Source: Lyophyllum atratum
Lineage: Eukaryota; Basidiomycota; Agaricomycetes; Agaricales; Lyophyllaceae
NCBI GenBank assembly: GCA_014905825.1
Contig: JACGCN010000002.1
Coordinates: forward strand, 2,790,001 to 2,854,000
Direction of reading: 5' to 3'
DNA length: 64,000 bases
Below, one piece after another: positions 49,013 through 60,627 of the stretch. The position numbers and the translations under genes are program-made. Numbering within the stretch: the stretch's first letter is position 1; each line of letters opens with the position of its first letter. The notes beneath the pieces are model-generated. The model was not told the DNA's origin, made no database searches, and saw only the letters and a program-made list of their open reading frames with translations.

Positions 49013-49335
49013 GATTATGACGAGTACTACTGTGATTCGATCACTGGATCAGCCCAGGGCCATACGTCTGCGTTTTGCTCTCCCTCGAGGGCTTGGATGT
49101 CTTTTCTGGTTGTATTTGCCCCGTACCCGTCTTCGGGTTGAATAGCCCTGGGTGGTGATTGTGAAAAAAGTACTGCTGACTTCCGACGCGGTAGCAAGAT
49201 ACTATACAGAAGATATTACATAAAGTACATGTTCATTCGTTATATGATGGTTCCACCATTTCAGTACACATTGCACAAGAAGTCGACCAAGAAGCAAACA
49301 GACACACGAGAAGCAACGCAGCAAAGAAAGGAGAC
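49013..49335. other. Spacer between Helitron end and Arb1-like gene
   Basis: Nothing recognised; presumably the 3' flank of the Arb1-like gene. Confidence 0.45.
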
Positions 49336-51649
49336 CTAAGTATGGTAACTGGGCAAGATCAGCATCAGCTCGTCGATATACCAATACCTCACGGCCACCT
49401 TCCCCGCCTTACTCTTCTTCTTCTTCTTCTTCTTCTCCCCCTCCGCCACAAAGTCCTGCTCCCTCGCCATCTGCACCCACGTCCCACCGAGCCCGAGCCC
49501 AGGACTAAGCATAGGCAACACCTCAGGCTCCACCAAGACCGTGATATCATCGCCGAGCGGATCGTGCGGCTTCATCACCCCCTCATTTGCAGGCTCAGGC
49601 TCAGATCCAACAGGCACCAAAGCAGGCTCCAACTCCACCCTCCCATCCCCCCGAACGACACCCCGAATCGCCCCCCGCGACGTCTCGAGAATCCTGGGCT
49701 GCGCCATATGCGGCATCTCCTCGCCCGCGCGATCCCACCCCACCCACGGGCCCAGCACGACCTTGGCGAACCGGCGCTCCAGCTCGACGTCCACCGCGTC
49801 CGGGTCTTCCTCCGGCACCACGGGAGACTTGGGGAGGGTGAGGGGTGGGGGCGGGGGGGTGAAGGATACGATGCGGCGCACGGAGCATTCGACGGCGCCG
49901 GGGGTGTGTGTTAGAGGAAGGGCGGTGGGGCCGAGCATGGGGAGGAGGGAGTGCAGGATCGGTGGAGCCCAGTCGACGGCGACGGGTGCCCAGGGGTCCG
50001 TGTCGTCTTTGTCGTCTGTGATGGTGGAGCCCCATTCGGCGGAGTGGGCCCAGGGGGGGAGGACGTCGATGTCGGGGTTGAGGTTGTCCTTGATGCCTTG
50101 GAGCTTCTCGGCGTCTTGCATGAGGGGGTCGGAGTCGACTTTGATCACTTCGACGTTGGCGGCTTTTAGGTCTTCTTCGAACCTTTCTACGGCTGCTTCG
50201 ACGGGGTCTGAGGGCTCGGTTTCGTCGGTGTGGAGTTTTGCCCTTTTGGCGTGGGGCTCGTCGCTGGTGGTGGGGTCCTGAGCCTCTTCGGAGTCCAGCT
50301 TCTTGTCGGCGTCTTCTTGGGTTGGAAAGCTGATGGCTCGGTAGCCGTCCGCCTTCTGCCCCCAGCAAGCGTGGCACGCTTTGCTGAATTCATCCGGGAG
50401 CTGCTTCGCGATCTTGGACGTCAAGATGAGCTCCTTCTGCGCTAGCTCAATGACGGCCAGCGAGCGCTTCAACGCCCGGTCGATCTCGATCTCTGGGAAG
50501 ACGCGGTTGCGGATTAAGAAACGGACCCAGAAGTCCAGGAGACGCGGGATGTTGACGAGGTTTCGATCAGACCTGCACACAGTCATCACTTATACTCTCG
50601 ACGTAAAGAAGGGAGGGAGCTCACCAGATAAGCCCCTGCTTGCGCATATAGGAGGACAAAAACACCCTCAGCATCTGTTCCGGATCATTCAAAAACTCCA
50701 CCATCTGCTCCTCCCTCCTCGCGTTCTCGCTATTGAGGAGGTGCTTGACCTCTTCATCGCTGCCGACGGGGATGGGCTCCACGCCGTACAGTGCATAGGG
50801 TGGACGCGCACGCGCGCGGGCCGCAGGCTTCTTCGGTTCGCGCTCGAGGTGGGCCTCGATGACGCTGGGCTTGCCGTCTTCGAATTCGGCCTCGTCGTCG
50901 CCGGAGTCGGAGTCGGAGTCCTGCGGGGGCTTGTCGGTGCGTGTCCAGACGGGGGTGTTGGAGAGGAGGCCTATGAAGAGGCGGAACTGGGAAGGGTGGA
51001 AAGGTTAGCACGGTGGGTGTGTACGGTTTGGTGGGGAGGGCAGACCTGATCCCAAGAGTGGGCGATTCCTGTTGGGCCGGGGGGCCAGTGTCGGGTTTTG
51101 CGGAAGTCGGCGGCGGCTTCGTAGAGCCTGTCTAGGTAGGATGTGTGCCTGTAGAATAGATATCGTCAACGTCTAGATCTTGGAATGGCGTTATCGATGG
51201 CGATGATCAACTTGGCGCCCAACACCACAGCTCTTGCGCAGAACGGAAGACGCTCACGGATTATACGGCCCCGTCATCTTCAGATCCTCATTCTCCATCC
51301 ACACCTCCCACCACTCCTTCCTCACGCCCGGTGTCGGATTATATTTCGCCGCCTTCTCCGTCTTCGCCTTCCTCTTCCTCTTGGCCGAGTCCGTCTTGCA
51401 ATTATCCGTGTCATGCTTTACGCGCAGCTCGACCGTCGGAATCCCGAGCCCGTCGCGCTCGACGTCGTCCTGCTGCTCCGTCGCGAACATCTGGATGCCG
51501 CGCTCTTTGAAATGCTTGAAGGCGATGATGGTGACACCTGGTGGGGCCTGTGGGAACGGGGGGAAGGTCAGGCGGTCATCGAGAGGGGCGGCAGCGGGGA
51601 TAGCGGGCGCGGGGGTTGCATTGGCTGGCTCTGGGGGAGGATTGGACAT
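49336..51649 (-). CDS. Arb1-like subunit of Argonaute siRNA chaperone complex
   Basis: Multi-exon gene starting MSNPPPEPANATPAPAIP. Exon 1 ends in WWEVWMENEDLKMTGPYNP. The next exons carry SLDRLYEAAADFRKTRHWPP and SWDQFRLFIGLLSNTPVW. The core has EEQMVEFLNDPEQMLRVFLS, SYMRKQGLIW, PRLLDFWVRFLIRNRVFPEI, RALKRSLAVIELAQKELIL and LPDEFSKACHACWG. This last block parallels Arb1 (FLIRHNVFPEY-type, E-L, LPGDFNxAC), which with Arb2 binds Argonaute and holds duplex siRNA before loading in fission yeast heterochromatin silencing. The C-terminal ~250 residues are Pro/acid-rich with a Lys7 run. The call rests on motif pattern from memory and would be new silencing machinery for the window. No catalytic residues are expected. 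Confidence 0.55.
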
Positions 51650-52015
51650 GGGCGGAATTCGAAGAAGACATCTTTTTTGAATGGGTGGTTTGGTTTATAT
51701 GTAAAAGGAAAAGCGCGTCTTTTGATCGGTTATCCCCGTTCCTGATTGAGAAAGCGGCGTCTTCTCTCTATATACTAGTCGTCGCGCTACATCTATTTCA
51801 ATCAAATCCTTGCGTGTTGCTCTCAGTGTCTGTAGTACTACTAGATGCAGAGAACTCGTAAGCTCTGAACGGGATTTTCAACGAGGACGACGAGTCGATT
51901 GCATGCTGCGATCCACGTGACAGGCGCGTGTAAAGGGCGTGGGAGACTAGAAATAACGAGGCAGCTCTGCTCCTGCACCGCTCTCCACTATCCCTCCCCC
52001 TCCTTCTCTATCGAT
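51650..52015. other. Divergent promoter region
   Basis: Upstream of the Arb1-like gene (-) and the next gene (+). Pyrimidine-rich just before 52016. No other feature. Confidence 0.5.
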
Positions 52016-53380
52016 ATGGTCTTCGGTCTCTTCTCTCGCAAGCGCGAGCCCACAGCGCCGCAGCCCAACGACGAAGCAGCCCCATCTCAACTCAGAACCC
52101 CTTCGCCTTCAGTCGATTCAGCCTCGATCGACAAACAGAATTCCCCATCTCGAGAGCCCCCCCGCACCCCCTCACCTCCACCAGAAACACCCAAACCAAC
52201 CGATCTCCACGCCCTCATCCAGTCCATCCCCGCCCAAACACTTCACGCTTACACACTCGCCCACTTACATCCCTCCAACACCATCCTCCCCGACACCCTG
52301 TCCCACATCTCCGCGTTCTTCGCGGAACTGGCGCCGCCCCCAAGAATCCATTGCGTGCGCTGCCACAAGGCGTACTTTGACATCGAGAACACCGACCGGA
52401 GCTGTTTTGTGCCCCATGACGATGAGAGCGCCGAGGTGGAGCGGGTGTCGTCGAAAGCCAAAGGGAAGGGGACGCTGTACGAGACCCTATGGGGGTGCTG
52501 CGGGCGTACGGTCGAAGGGGACGGGGACATGGGCCCGCCCGATGGATGGTGCTACGAGGGCAAACACACCGTTCGTCGTTTCCATACCCTTTCTTTTTCC
52601 TTATCTAATCTCCCTTTCCCTCTCCCACAGACCGATACCAAGCGCGCCCGTTTCCGCGCAGACTCAAGTCTACAAGACGATAAACTGACTTCATGCGAGC
52701 GATTGCACTGCCATGAACCTCCGCGTCCGACACGGCAGACGCGTAAACGTGCCCGGGCAGTCGCGGACGATGGAGACGAAGACGACGAGGGCGAACAATC
52801 CTCCACTTCCTCTTCAATTCCCTCCACTACCGCCTCACCCCGCTCCTCCAACGCCGCCAAGCGTCGGCGGACGAACAAACACCCCGATGCCCCCTCACCC
52901 GGACCAAGTGCCCCAGACCCCGACCAGATGGACATCGACGCCCCTCCCCCTCCCCCTCCCGCCTCCCCGAGACCAAAGCCCAAGTCCCGCGCCAGACCCA
53001 ACCCCAGTACCGCCAAATCCCTAACGACACCAAAGACAAGCAGCCCGCTCGTCCTCTCCCCGCCCTTCGTCTCCCACTCTGTCTCCGGCTCCCCCGAGCC
53101 TCCGTCCAAAGCCCGCGTCGTGGGCAACATGAAGCCCAAGCCAAAGCCCGCGACCTCGACCTCGGTAAAGCCGAAATCCAGCGCAGCCGCGCTTAGGCCG
53201 AAGGCGAGCACGGCGTCGTTGAAGCCGAAATCGAGCACGCCGTCGTTGAAGCCCCAGTCTAGCGTCGCGTCGCTTAGGTCCAAGGCGCGCGCGTCGTCTC
53301 CGGTGAAATCGCCGGGGAGAACGGGGAAGACGAAGGGGCTTGGGGAGGTGGTGGATTCGAGCATTGATGCGGAACGGTGA
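52016..53380 (+). CDS. Unknown basidiomycete protein, Cys-rich core and low-complexity tail
   Basis: ATG at 52016 (MVFGLFSRKREP) after a C/T-rich leader. A Ser/Pro-rich N-terminus is followed by a compact region with conserved-looking metal-binding residues: HCVRCHKAYFDIENTDRSC, VPHDD, LYETLWGCCGRTVEGDGD and GPPDGWCYEGKH. The spacing (CxxC...C..H...CC...C..H) suggests one or two zinc sites. An intron at 52571-52630 (gttcgt...ccacag) is exactly 60 bp and contains no stop, so its retention would add 20 residues without a frame change. The last half is disordered, with RRRTNK, Pro runs, and repeats of the type K-P-K-S-S-x-A-S-L near residues 380-430. I do not recognise the family; nuclear targeting is possible from basic clusters. 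Confidence 0.7.
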   Translation: MVFGLFSRKREPTAPQPNDEAAPSQLRTPSPSVDSASIDKQNSPSREPPRTPSPPPETPKPTDLHALIQSIPAQTLHAYTLAHLHPSNTILPDTLSHISAFFAELAPPPRIHCVRCHKAYFDIENTDRSCFVPHDDESAEVERVSSKAKGKGTLYETLWGCCGRTVEGDGDMGPPDGWCYEGKHTVRRFHTLSFSLSNLPFPLPQTDTKRARFRADSSLQDDKLTSCERLHCHEPPRPTRQTRKRARAVADDGDEDDEGEQSSTSSSIPSTTASPRSSNAAKRRRTNKHPDAPSPGPSAPDPDQMDIDAPPPPPPASPRPKPKSRARPNPSTAKSLTTPKTSSPLVLSPPFVSHSVSGSPEPPSKARVVGNMKPKPKPATSTSVKPKSSAAALRPKASTASLKPKSSTPSLKPQSSVASLRSKARASSPVKSPGRTGKTKGLGEVVDSSIDAER

Positions 53381-53927
53381 TCTATTCTTTTCATGGTTTA
53401 TTCTTTTCGTTTCTTGCGAGATATCTATCCTACTTCTTTGTTGGTTCTCCTACTTGCTTTTCTTTTTTGACTTTGGGGGTACCATCTTATCTATGCAGTC
53501 CCCGGCTGGTCCGATGACGCTTACCCAATTAGTTAAATTTATCTTGACTCTCATACGTATATGACCCTCACTCTCCCTCACTCGCTCCATTTTCTTCTTT
53601 GCATACCTCAGAAACATACCTTGCCACACTCCTTGACATATCTTCAAGTTGAACTCGTTACGATACATCCACGCTCCTTATATTTTCTCTCTGCATACAA
53701 AGAATTGTACGATACATTTTGGGTAGCCCATGCGGCGCATACTTTTCTGTGGTCTGTGTAGGGATCCGAGTCCTTCGTGAGTGCCAGGCGTAAATCAGGA
53801 CTCGGCCCGAAGAAGCCGAGCCAGCTATTTGTCTACACACGCCCCCCCAAACAAATGCCCTCATCATCCCAGGGGTGGCGCAACTTCCCCTCACTCCCGT
53901 CCCCTCTCAACCACGACAAGCTTAATC
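53381..53927. other. Intergenic
   Basis: T/C-rich 3' flank of the preceding gene and upstream region of the GST gene. No coding evidence. Confidence 0.5.
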
Positions 53928-55144
53928 ATGGCAGACTCAGGCAAGCCCTACCGCAACGAATGTACCGGACCCGCACTCGAGACCGTCCGGCGGCACCAGC
54001 ACGCGGAAGACATCACGCTGTTCGGGAGCTGTTTCTGCCCGTTCGTACAGCGTGTGTGGGTGGGGTTTGAGTATCTTGGGATACCCTACAAAGTGCGTTT
54101 CTTCCGACCTGACTGACTGATTTTTGAATGGTCGGTGTGTGCTGTGAACGAATGCAGTATTGTAAGTGAGGTCTACACTATGACGCAGGGAGGGACCAGG
54201 GTTAACTTACCTACCCCGGGCAGACGAAGTGGACCCGTACAAGAAACCGAAGGAGCTGTTGGAGGTGTCGCCAAAGGGCTTGGTGCCGGGCTGAAGCTGG
54301 ACAATTATAACCCGCCGAGAGCGCTTAATGAGAGCACGGTTATACTCGAATACCTCGAAGAGTGCGTTTGTCCCCGCATCTCCACCCCTGTGATTCTCAT
54401 ACCAGGGTGGTTCAGTTCAGCAGCTTTTAGTACTAAACGCAGTCTTCTCCCATCCAAAGCCGACCCATGTGCGTCCCTCCCATAATATCCCAGTCTCATT
54501 CTAAACGGAAATGACACATTCCCAGACGCCCGCGCCCTCGTCCGCCTCCAATCCGACCACGTCAACCGCCACCTCGTCCCCTCCTTCTACCGGTACCTCC
54601 AGTCCCAAGACCTCCCCGCCCAAATCGCCGCCGGGGACGAGTTCCACGCCGCCATCGAAGGGCTCGTAACCCTCTTCGAGCGCGCCGAGCGCGAGATCCT
54701 GGGCGGGCCCGGGGGCGGGGCGGTGGGGGAGGGGGAGAAAAGGGCGAAGGCGCTGGGGCTGGGGCTGTGGGTTGAGGGGGGGAGTTTTGGGTGGGTGGAT
54801 GCGATGGCGGGGCCGTGTAAGTCTCGCTTACGCCAAGTTTTCCCTTTTCCTATGACTAAGATGGCGTAGGGATGTACAGAGCGAGTGTGGTGCTGAAGCA
54901 TTATAGGGGGTTTGAGCTCCCCAGGGGAGCGAAGTTTGACGCGTGGATTCGGAGGCTGTTTGAGCATCCGGCGTTCAAGGCGACGTGTAGCACTGAGGAC
55001 TTGTATCTTGATAGTTATGAGCGGTGAGTGCTCTCATCGTGAACATTGGGAATCTCGACTATATCTTTTCACAGGTACGCGTTCAATCGGCCGGACACGA
55101 GCCAGGTCGCGAATGCCATCAACTCTGGTCGTGGCCTCCCTTAA
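53928..55144 (+). CDS. Omega-class glutathione S-transferase, carries a 1-nt frameshift
   Basis: Glutathione-dependent thiol transferase/dehydroascorbate reductase type. MADSGKPYRNE leads to the active-site FGSCFCPFVQRVW and LGIPYK (exon 1, 55 codons, phase 0). The next exon is only 4 nt (TATT, 54158-54161), needed to make YYEVDPYKKPKELLEVSPKG. At 54289-54294 the frame meets GGC TGA, where relatives read PGLKL; a single missing base explains it, because the family sequence resumes in the next frame (LKLDNYNPPRALNESTVILE). Later exons give SKADPYARALVRLQSDHVNR, ERAEREILGG, FGWVDAMAGPWMYRASVVLK and YAFNRPDTS. Either the gene is newly inactivated or this is a base-call error; all other joins are clean. 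Confidence 0.8.
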
Positions 55145-55259
55145 ACAAAGGAGACATACGCCCAAATGAACTTGAACTGTATCAATACGTAGTACTCTGT
55201 ATACACAAATGTATCTAAAAACCCCCAAAAGCAATTGTATCCCCTCCTCCAATTATCCT

Positions 55260-57298
55260 TCAAAACGCCTCCCTCCCCACCTTCACACCCCCCACCACCC
55301 CCTTCCCCGCCAACTTCCCTACCAACTCAAAAAGCATCCCCTCACACCCCACATGCGCCACAAGCTGCACCGACGCCGGCACCACCTCCCACCCCCTGCT
55401 CACCTCGCTCCAATACCCCACCTGCCCCAGCGGCACCGTCACCTCCGGCAGCCCCGCCATCGACGCCACGTACGTCAGATAGTCCTTTGGCTTCGGAACT
55501 TCGCCCTCGACGGGGGAGGTGAGGAGGGCGCGGGCGGAGCCGGGGAGGGAGTTGAAGTCCTCGATGCGGTAGGAGGGTGCCCCGCCGGTGCCGGCGTCGT
55601 ACATGAGGAGGGAGTCGGAGCACGACTTGAGGTCGGGTCCGATGAGCTCCGCGTTGATGGAGTCGCGGAAGGCGCGGCGCACGCGGACCGCGGCCTCGAA
55701 CTCGGATTCGGTGAGCGTCTGCGCGCGCGCGAACATCTGCTGGGGGCGCGGGTCGAACGCTGGGGTTGTACCGTTGAACAGGGCCTGGTGCGCCTTGATG
55801 AGGGGCTGCCCGACGGACACCCAGGACCGGTATTCGGCGAGAGTGTTGGAAGCGCGTTGGAATGCCGCAAAATCGCCGTTGGGGAGGTGCGGGAGGAGGG
55901 CGTGGGTGAAGTTGAGTGGGACTTTGGTTATTCTGAGGTGCGTCTTGAGGGACGCGGCGAAGGCGTCGTAGAGGGCTTGTGCGGCGGGGTTCTTGACGGG
56001 GAAGTGGTCGGTTGGGTAGAGGAGCTTGGTGGGGAAGCGGATGGTGGGTCGTTTGATCCTGACGGGGGAGTCCTCGTACCTGTATACTTACTTATGAACA
56101 AAGTCCTACTTAGAACCAGCTAGGAAGGAGCTCACCAGTGCCGACCGATTTCAGCGAATAATCGCGGATCCCGAGCGAAGAAGCCAGCCGTGTCCATCTC
56201 CTCCGAGAGCGGGACAACACCCGACAAATCCAAGCTCCCATGACTCGGCCTAACCCCATACGCCCCCACAAACGCAGCCGGCTTCCTAACACTCCCCCTC
56301 GTATCGCTCCCCACCGTAAACTCCAACCACTCATACCCCGCAATCGCACACGCACTCCCCGAGCTCGACGCCGACGCCGTAAGGTACCCATCCGCGCGCG
56401 GGTTCCACGAGTACGGGATATCGTGGAACTCCCACGGAGATGCGCCGTGTGCGAACTGGGAGGTACGGGTCTTGCCGACCATGGTGGCGCCGAGGTCGAG
56501 GAGGCGCTGGATGGAAGGAGCGGTTTCGGCTGCGGAGGGGTGGACGGCGGCGTATGCGAGGGAGCCGGCGCCGGTGGGGAGGCCTTTGGCGTCGAATATG
56601 TCTTTCAGAGCGAAACGGGTACCGGAGAGGGGGAGGGAGCGGGTCATGAGCGCGATACGCGAGGGGACGGGGATGTATTGGGCGTCCGAGGAGTCGAGGG
56701 TGATGTTGGTGGGGATCCAGCCCCCGTCGGCGGTAGGGAGGACGCCGAAGAGGAAGGTTTCGTATTCGTCCTTGTGCAGGCGGTATACGTGGTGGATGTC
56801 TAGACCGGCTGATACGGACGACGGTGTGGTGAAGTATGGGCCCGCTGGAGGTCCGGTAGCCACTTGAGAGACGCGGGGGGTCTTTATGACGGGGACGCGG
56901 ATGTTGTCGGAGATGTAGAGGTGCGAGAGGTTGATGGACTCGAGCCAACTCTCGGCAGCTTCGTCGAAGAACCCGGTTGTCTGTCCGTCGTACGAGACGA
57001 ATAGAGACTCCATGAAGGTGTCTGTCCAGACATCGTCGACGTTCCGGTACAGAGTGACCTGGGCTTCGAGGAAGGCTTTGGTGATCGGGGAGTACTGGGC
57101 GCGTATACTGGTGACTGGAGCGAAGCCTGCGGTTATACCAGAGTGCTTGGAAGGGTGCACAGTCAACAAGGGGGAGACGGGAGCATAATAAGGTAGCCCA
57201 TTCAGTTGGAGAATCGTTCCTGCGGTGTCTATTCCGACGACGTCGACCCTCGCAGCGACCAGGACACAGGCGAGCGAAACAACTAGAATAGCCCGCAT
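55260..57298 (-). CDS. Secreted amidase-signature family enzyme
   Basis: Two exons (intron near 56085-56135, TG|gtgagc...acag|G) encode about 660 aa. The start MRAILVVSLACVLVAARVDV is a signal peptide. An N-terminal ~250-residue extension precedes the amidase-signature domain. That domain begins at RFALKDIFDAKGLPTGAGSL, with the catalytic Lys. It continues with GATMVGKTRTSQFAHG and the Ser-rich catalytic segment ASASSSGSACAIAGYEWLEF, followed by TVGSDTRGSVRKPAAFVGAY, which supplies the cis-Ser and nucleophile Ser. It then has GVRPSHGSLDLSGVVPLS. The C-terminal part has DYLTYVASMAGLPEVTVPLG, also typical. It hydrolyses an amide or ester, substrate unknown. The upstream in-frame ATG at 57433 lacks a signal peptide, so 57298 is preferred. 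Confidence 0.85.
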
Positions 57299-57658
57299 AA
57301 CAGCTGATCGTCGTTGAGTATTTGCTAGGAGCCTCCTGGTGGCCGCAGGACTGATATTGCGAATGGACTGAGAAGAGTGTGCGGCATTTCTAGAGATATG
57401 ATTTGGAATAGAGTCGTGGTGGAGTGGAAGCAAGGAGATTGTGGCGTGAGTCCAATAAAAGGTCAGTTGTTGGTCACACTCCTATCAATATTAGTCCCGT
57501 GGCCCTGCATACCACATGGCCCTCCCCCATCACGCCCCGCATTCCGAATTTCAGTACCGTGATAGGACCATGCATACCGTCTTCCGAAGATGCTCAAATA
57601 GATAGGCTTCCAACGGATTCCCTCGTGCGACTTGGCAGAACTTTGTGTGTAGGCCAAG
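57299..57658. other. Divergent promoter region, amidase and Atg22
   Basis: No gene. Shared upstream region for two genes on opposite strands. Confidence 0.5.
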
Positions 57659-60049
57659 ATGTCGCGTACACTGCCTCCAGAGATCCCCCCCGCTGAGCTG
57701 GTCCATGTTCCGGAGAAGGACAGTGACTCAGGAGGAAGCATCGACGGGTCACCCAAGGCCGAAACCTCGTCTCCCGTGTTTGTTTCCTCAATCAACAAGC
57801 ACGAACCAGTCGTGACTAGGCGCGAGTTGTGGAGCTACTATCGTGAGTCCCCAGCATTCTTCCCTCTCTTCTTCACTCCCTGACCATCGCAACAAGTATA
57901 CTACAATGGTGACAACGTACGTCGAACACCTCGAGTTTCTTATCCGCGACGTTGACTGGTTTTTGCTTAGGGTGTGGGCCCATTGGGATTCTCCATGACC
58001 CTCTTCCAATCTCTGGTCTTCGCTGCTGGTTTCGACCCCATCAAGGGACCCGGCTCGTCGTGCAGCGCGGAAGACGCCTCAGGCCAATGTGTCGTTCCTT
58101 GGGCCGGAGGCACCAAAGCCGTCTCCAGCGTCGTTCTAATCGCCAATGGAGTCAGCTTCGCGGTAGGTGTCCATCCCTCTCCTCGTTCATCGTCCCCTGA
58201 CTGATTGGCGTGCCAGGTGATGACCATGATTTTCACGACTATCGGTTCAGCCGCCGATTACGGTACCTTTGGGCGCTGGCTGCTCTTCGTCGTCACTTGC
58301 ATCTGCTGGGGAGCTCAGTTCGCTAGCATGAGCCTTACTGGTACGTGTGTCCTTCGCCGCGCGAGGTTATCTATGTCCGCTGTACCCTGACCTTGCCCTC
58401 AGTTCCTTCACGGTGGCCCGTCGGCATGGCTCTGTACATGATTGGCTTCATCAGCTACGGTGCTACCCTCGTATTTTACGCCGCCGTCTTCCCGCGTCTA
58501 GCCCGCAACACCCCTCATGCTCGCGCTATTCGGGAGAAATACGAAGCTGGCGAGACGACGAGAGAGGAGTTCGAGCTGGAAGAGAGCATGGAGAAGAACC
58601 GTATCAGTAATATTAGCACGGTAATTCTCCATACTCCCCCATCTCGTGCTCTCTAGAATCTGATCCGGGCGAACAGACTCACAGCAATATTGGTTACATC
58701 GTGACGCTGTGCCTCAATCTGTCCGTCCTCCTTCCGTTGGCAAACAATCCCAAAGTCAACAATTACACGCTTGTATTGTATGTGTCCAATATTTCCGAGA
58801 TCATATATAACTCACCCTCCTGCAGAACTAATTCCTATTGGATCGTCGTCGGCATCTGGTGGTGTGCGTAACCTGCATTGCTCTCTCTTGCCTACCTATC
58901 TAAACCTTGCCTCGCCCAGTCATCTTCCAACAACCCCGCCCCGGTCCTCCCGTTCCCAAAGGCGAGAACTACATCACCATCGGCTGGAAACAGGTCAGCC
59001 CACGCGTCTCATAATCCTACCCACCGAAATAAAGCGCGTCTCTCAGATCTGGAAAGCCGGCCAGCAATATAAAAAGCTGCCCTACACCTTCATCTACCTC
59101 TTTGCGTTCTTCCTCCTCGCTGACGTACGATCCCTTGTCCTTCCCCCGCACCTGTACTGATCTTGGTCTTTGCAGGGCCTGAACACCACCGGCACTCTGG
59201 TCGCGATATGCCAGAACGACAAGTTCGCGTTCAGTTTCCTGCAGAACACATACCTCGGTCTCGCGCAGGCTATCACGTCCACGATGGCTACGCTGGGGTT
59301 CTGGTACATCCAGAAGTATTATAAGATTAGCACAAAGAAGATGGTTTGTGTCCTTGCTATTGCATACACTATCCACACTTATACGGTCGGCGTTGCAGTT
59401 TATTGTAACGAATGTAGTGACGATGATGATACCCCTGTGGGGAATGATAGGAATCTGGACGACTAAGTTCGGGTGCGTTCCCTTCGCCTTGAAGGCTCTC
59501 TCTGTTCATATTCAACTGACTGTACACTCCTTGCCAGATTCCACAATGTCTGGGAATTCTGGTACCTACAGTCCACCTATTCTGTCCCTCCGTAACTGAC
59601 ACAACCGCCACCTCAGGGCATACAACGTCGTCTTCGGGCTCTTCCAAGCGCCCTACTACGCCTTCTCCCAAACGATGATGGCCGAGCTCACCCCTCCCGG
59701 CTTCGACAACATGGTAAGCCCCCTCCTCCTCCCCTCCACCTTCCTTATGCCCACCCCTAACCCCCCCCAGTTCTTCGGCCTCTTCGGCCTATCCAACCGC
59801 GCGTCCTCTATGATCGGGCCGAACGTCATCCAAGCCATCATCGACAGATCGGGCAACAACTGGATGGGCTTCCCGTTCCTCTTTGCGTTGTGCGTGTGCG
59901 CGTCGTTGGTGATTTGGTTTGGGGTGGATGTGACGAAGGGGAGGAGGGATGCGGTGGCGTGGGCGGATGGGATTAGGAGGGAGGCGGAGAGGGGGGGAGG
60001 GGGGGATTGGGCGGATGAGGGGGTGGGGAAGGAGGGGAAGGAGGCGTAG
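57659..60049 (+). CDS. atg22: Atg22-like vacuolar amino acid effluxer
   Basis: An MFS-fold membrane protein that exports amino acids from the vacuole after autophagic breakdown. It begins MSRTLPPEIPPAELVHVPEK with a cytosolic acidic tail and VVTRRELWSYYL. The first helices contain VGPLGFSMTLFQSLVFAAGF, then a luminal Cys pair (GSSCSAEDASGQC) and the signature VPWAGGTKAVSSVVLIANGV. The middle loop (AREKYEAGETTREEFELEES-like) and NIGYIVTLCLNLSVL follow. The second half has TFIYLFAFFLLADGLNTTGT, FGLFQAPYYAFSQTMMAELT and FFGLFGLSNRASSMIGPNVI. About eleven short introns with canonical ends. Length about 600 aa fits. The C-terminal tail is Gly/Glu-rich. Confidence 0.9.
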
Positions 60050-60627
60050 GGGGTTGAATTTTTTTTGAAGTTGTTTCTTTCTGTTTCTTTCTAGGTGCTG
60101 CGCACGGCTGGTATCCACCACCGTCAGAAAATACATCTTGCATGCACTCTCTGCGTATTCCAACGTCACTGGTGTCATGGGTTGGTTGCCTGCAGTAATA
60201 TTAATGACTTCATGTGTGCAGTGGATAACTTCGACATCAGGTGTTAAGATCTAGATGATCTGGCTCATTTCATGTGTACAGACCACGACACTCAATGTAG
60301 CGCGGTATCATCTTGGCACTGCGTCGACGCGCGCCGCTGCAAGGCTCCCAAGCCAGCCCCCCGTGTTTGTCGATGGCAACTAAGTCAAATACAGACTCAT
60401 CTCCCGTTCAATGCGGGAAAGATAATTACAGCTTCCCACCAGCTTCCCATCGTGTTGGTGACCAGCAATCTCTGTTACTAATTTGTGATCGCCTCGCCCT
60501 TCCAGAAGTTATACCTATCTGATGACGCTTCTTGAAAGGCAGTGTACAAACGAGTCATATAAGGACTAACCCACCCTGCCAACTTGGAAATGGTGCTCTG
60601 ACCAGTTACCTGGAATCCACTCAGGCT
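60050..60627. other. Intergenic
   Basis: Nothing recognised on either strand beyond the upstream region of the next gene. Confidence 0.5.

Noticed and set aside
49541..50281. 246-codon + frame and other frames opposite the Arb1-like gene
   Set aside because: Low-complexity Ser/Gly-rich mirror of a Pro/acid-rich coding strand.
52552..53394. 280-codon antisense frame opposite the unknown gene at 52016
   Set aside because: Mirror of a low-complexity Ser/Pro/Lys tail; the sense strand has the start, intron and Cys motifs.
55209..56123. 304-codon + frame opposite the amidase C-terminus
   Set aside because: Antisense to conserved amidase sequence; His/Pro/Gly-rich artefact.
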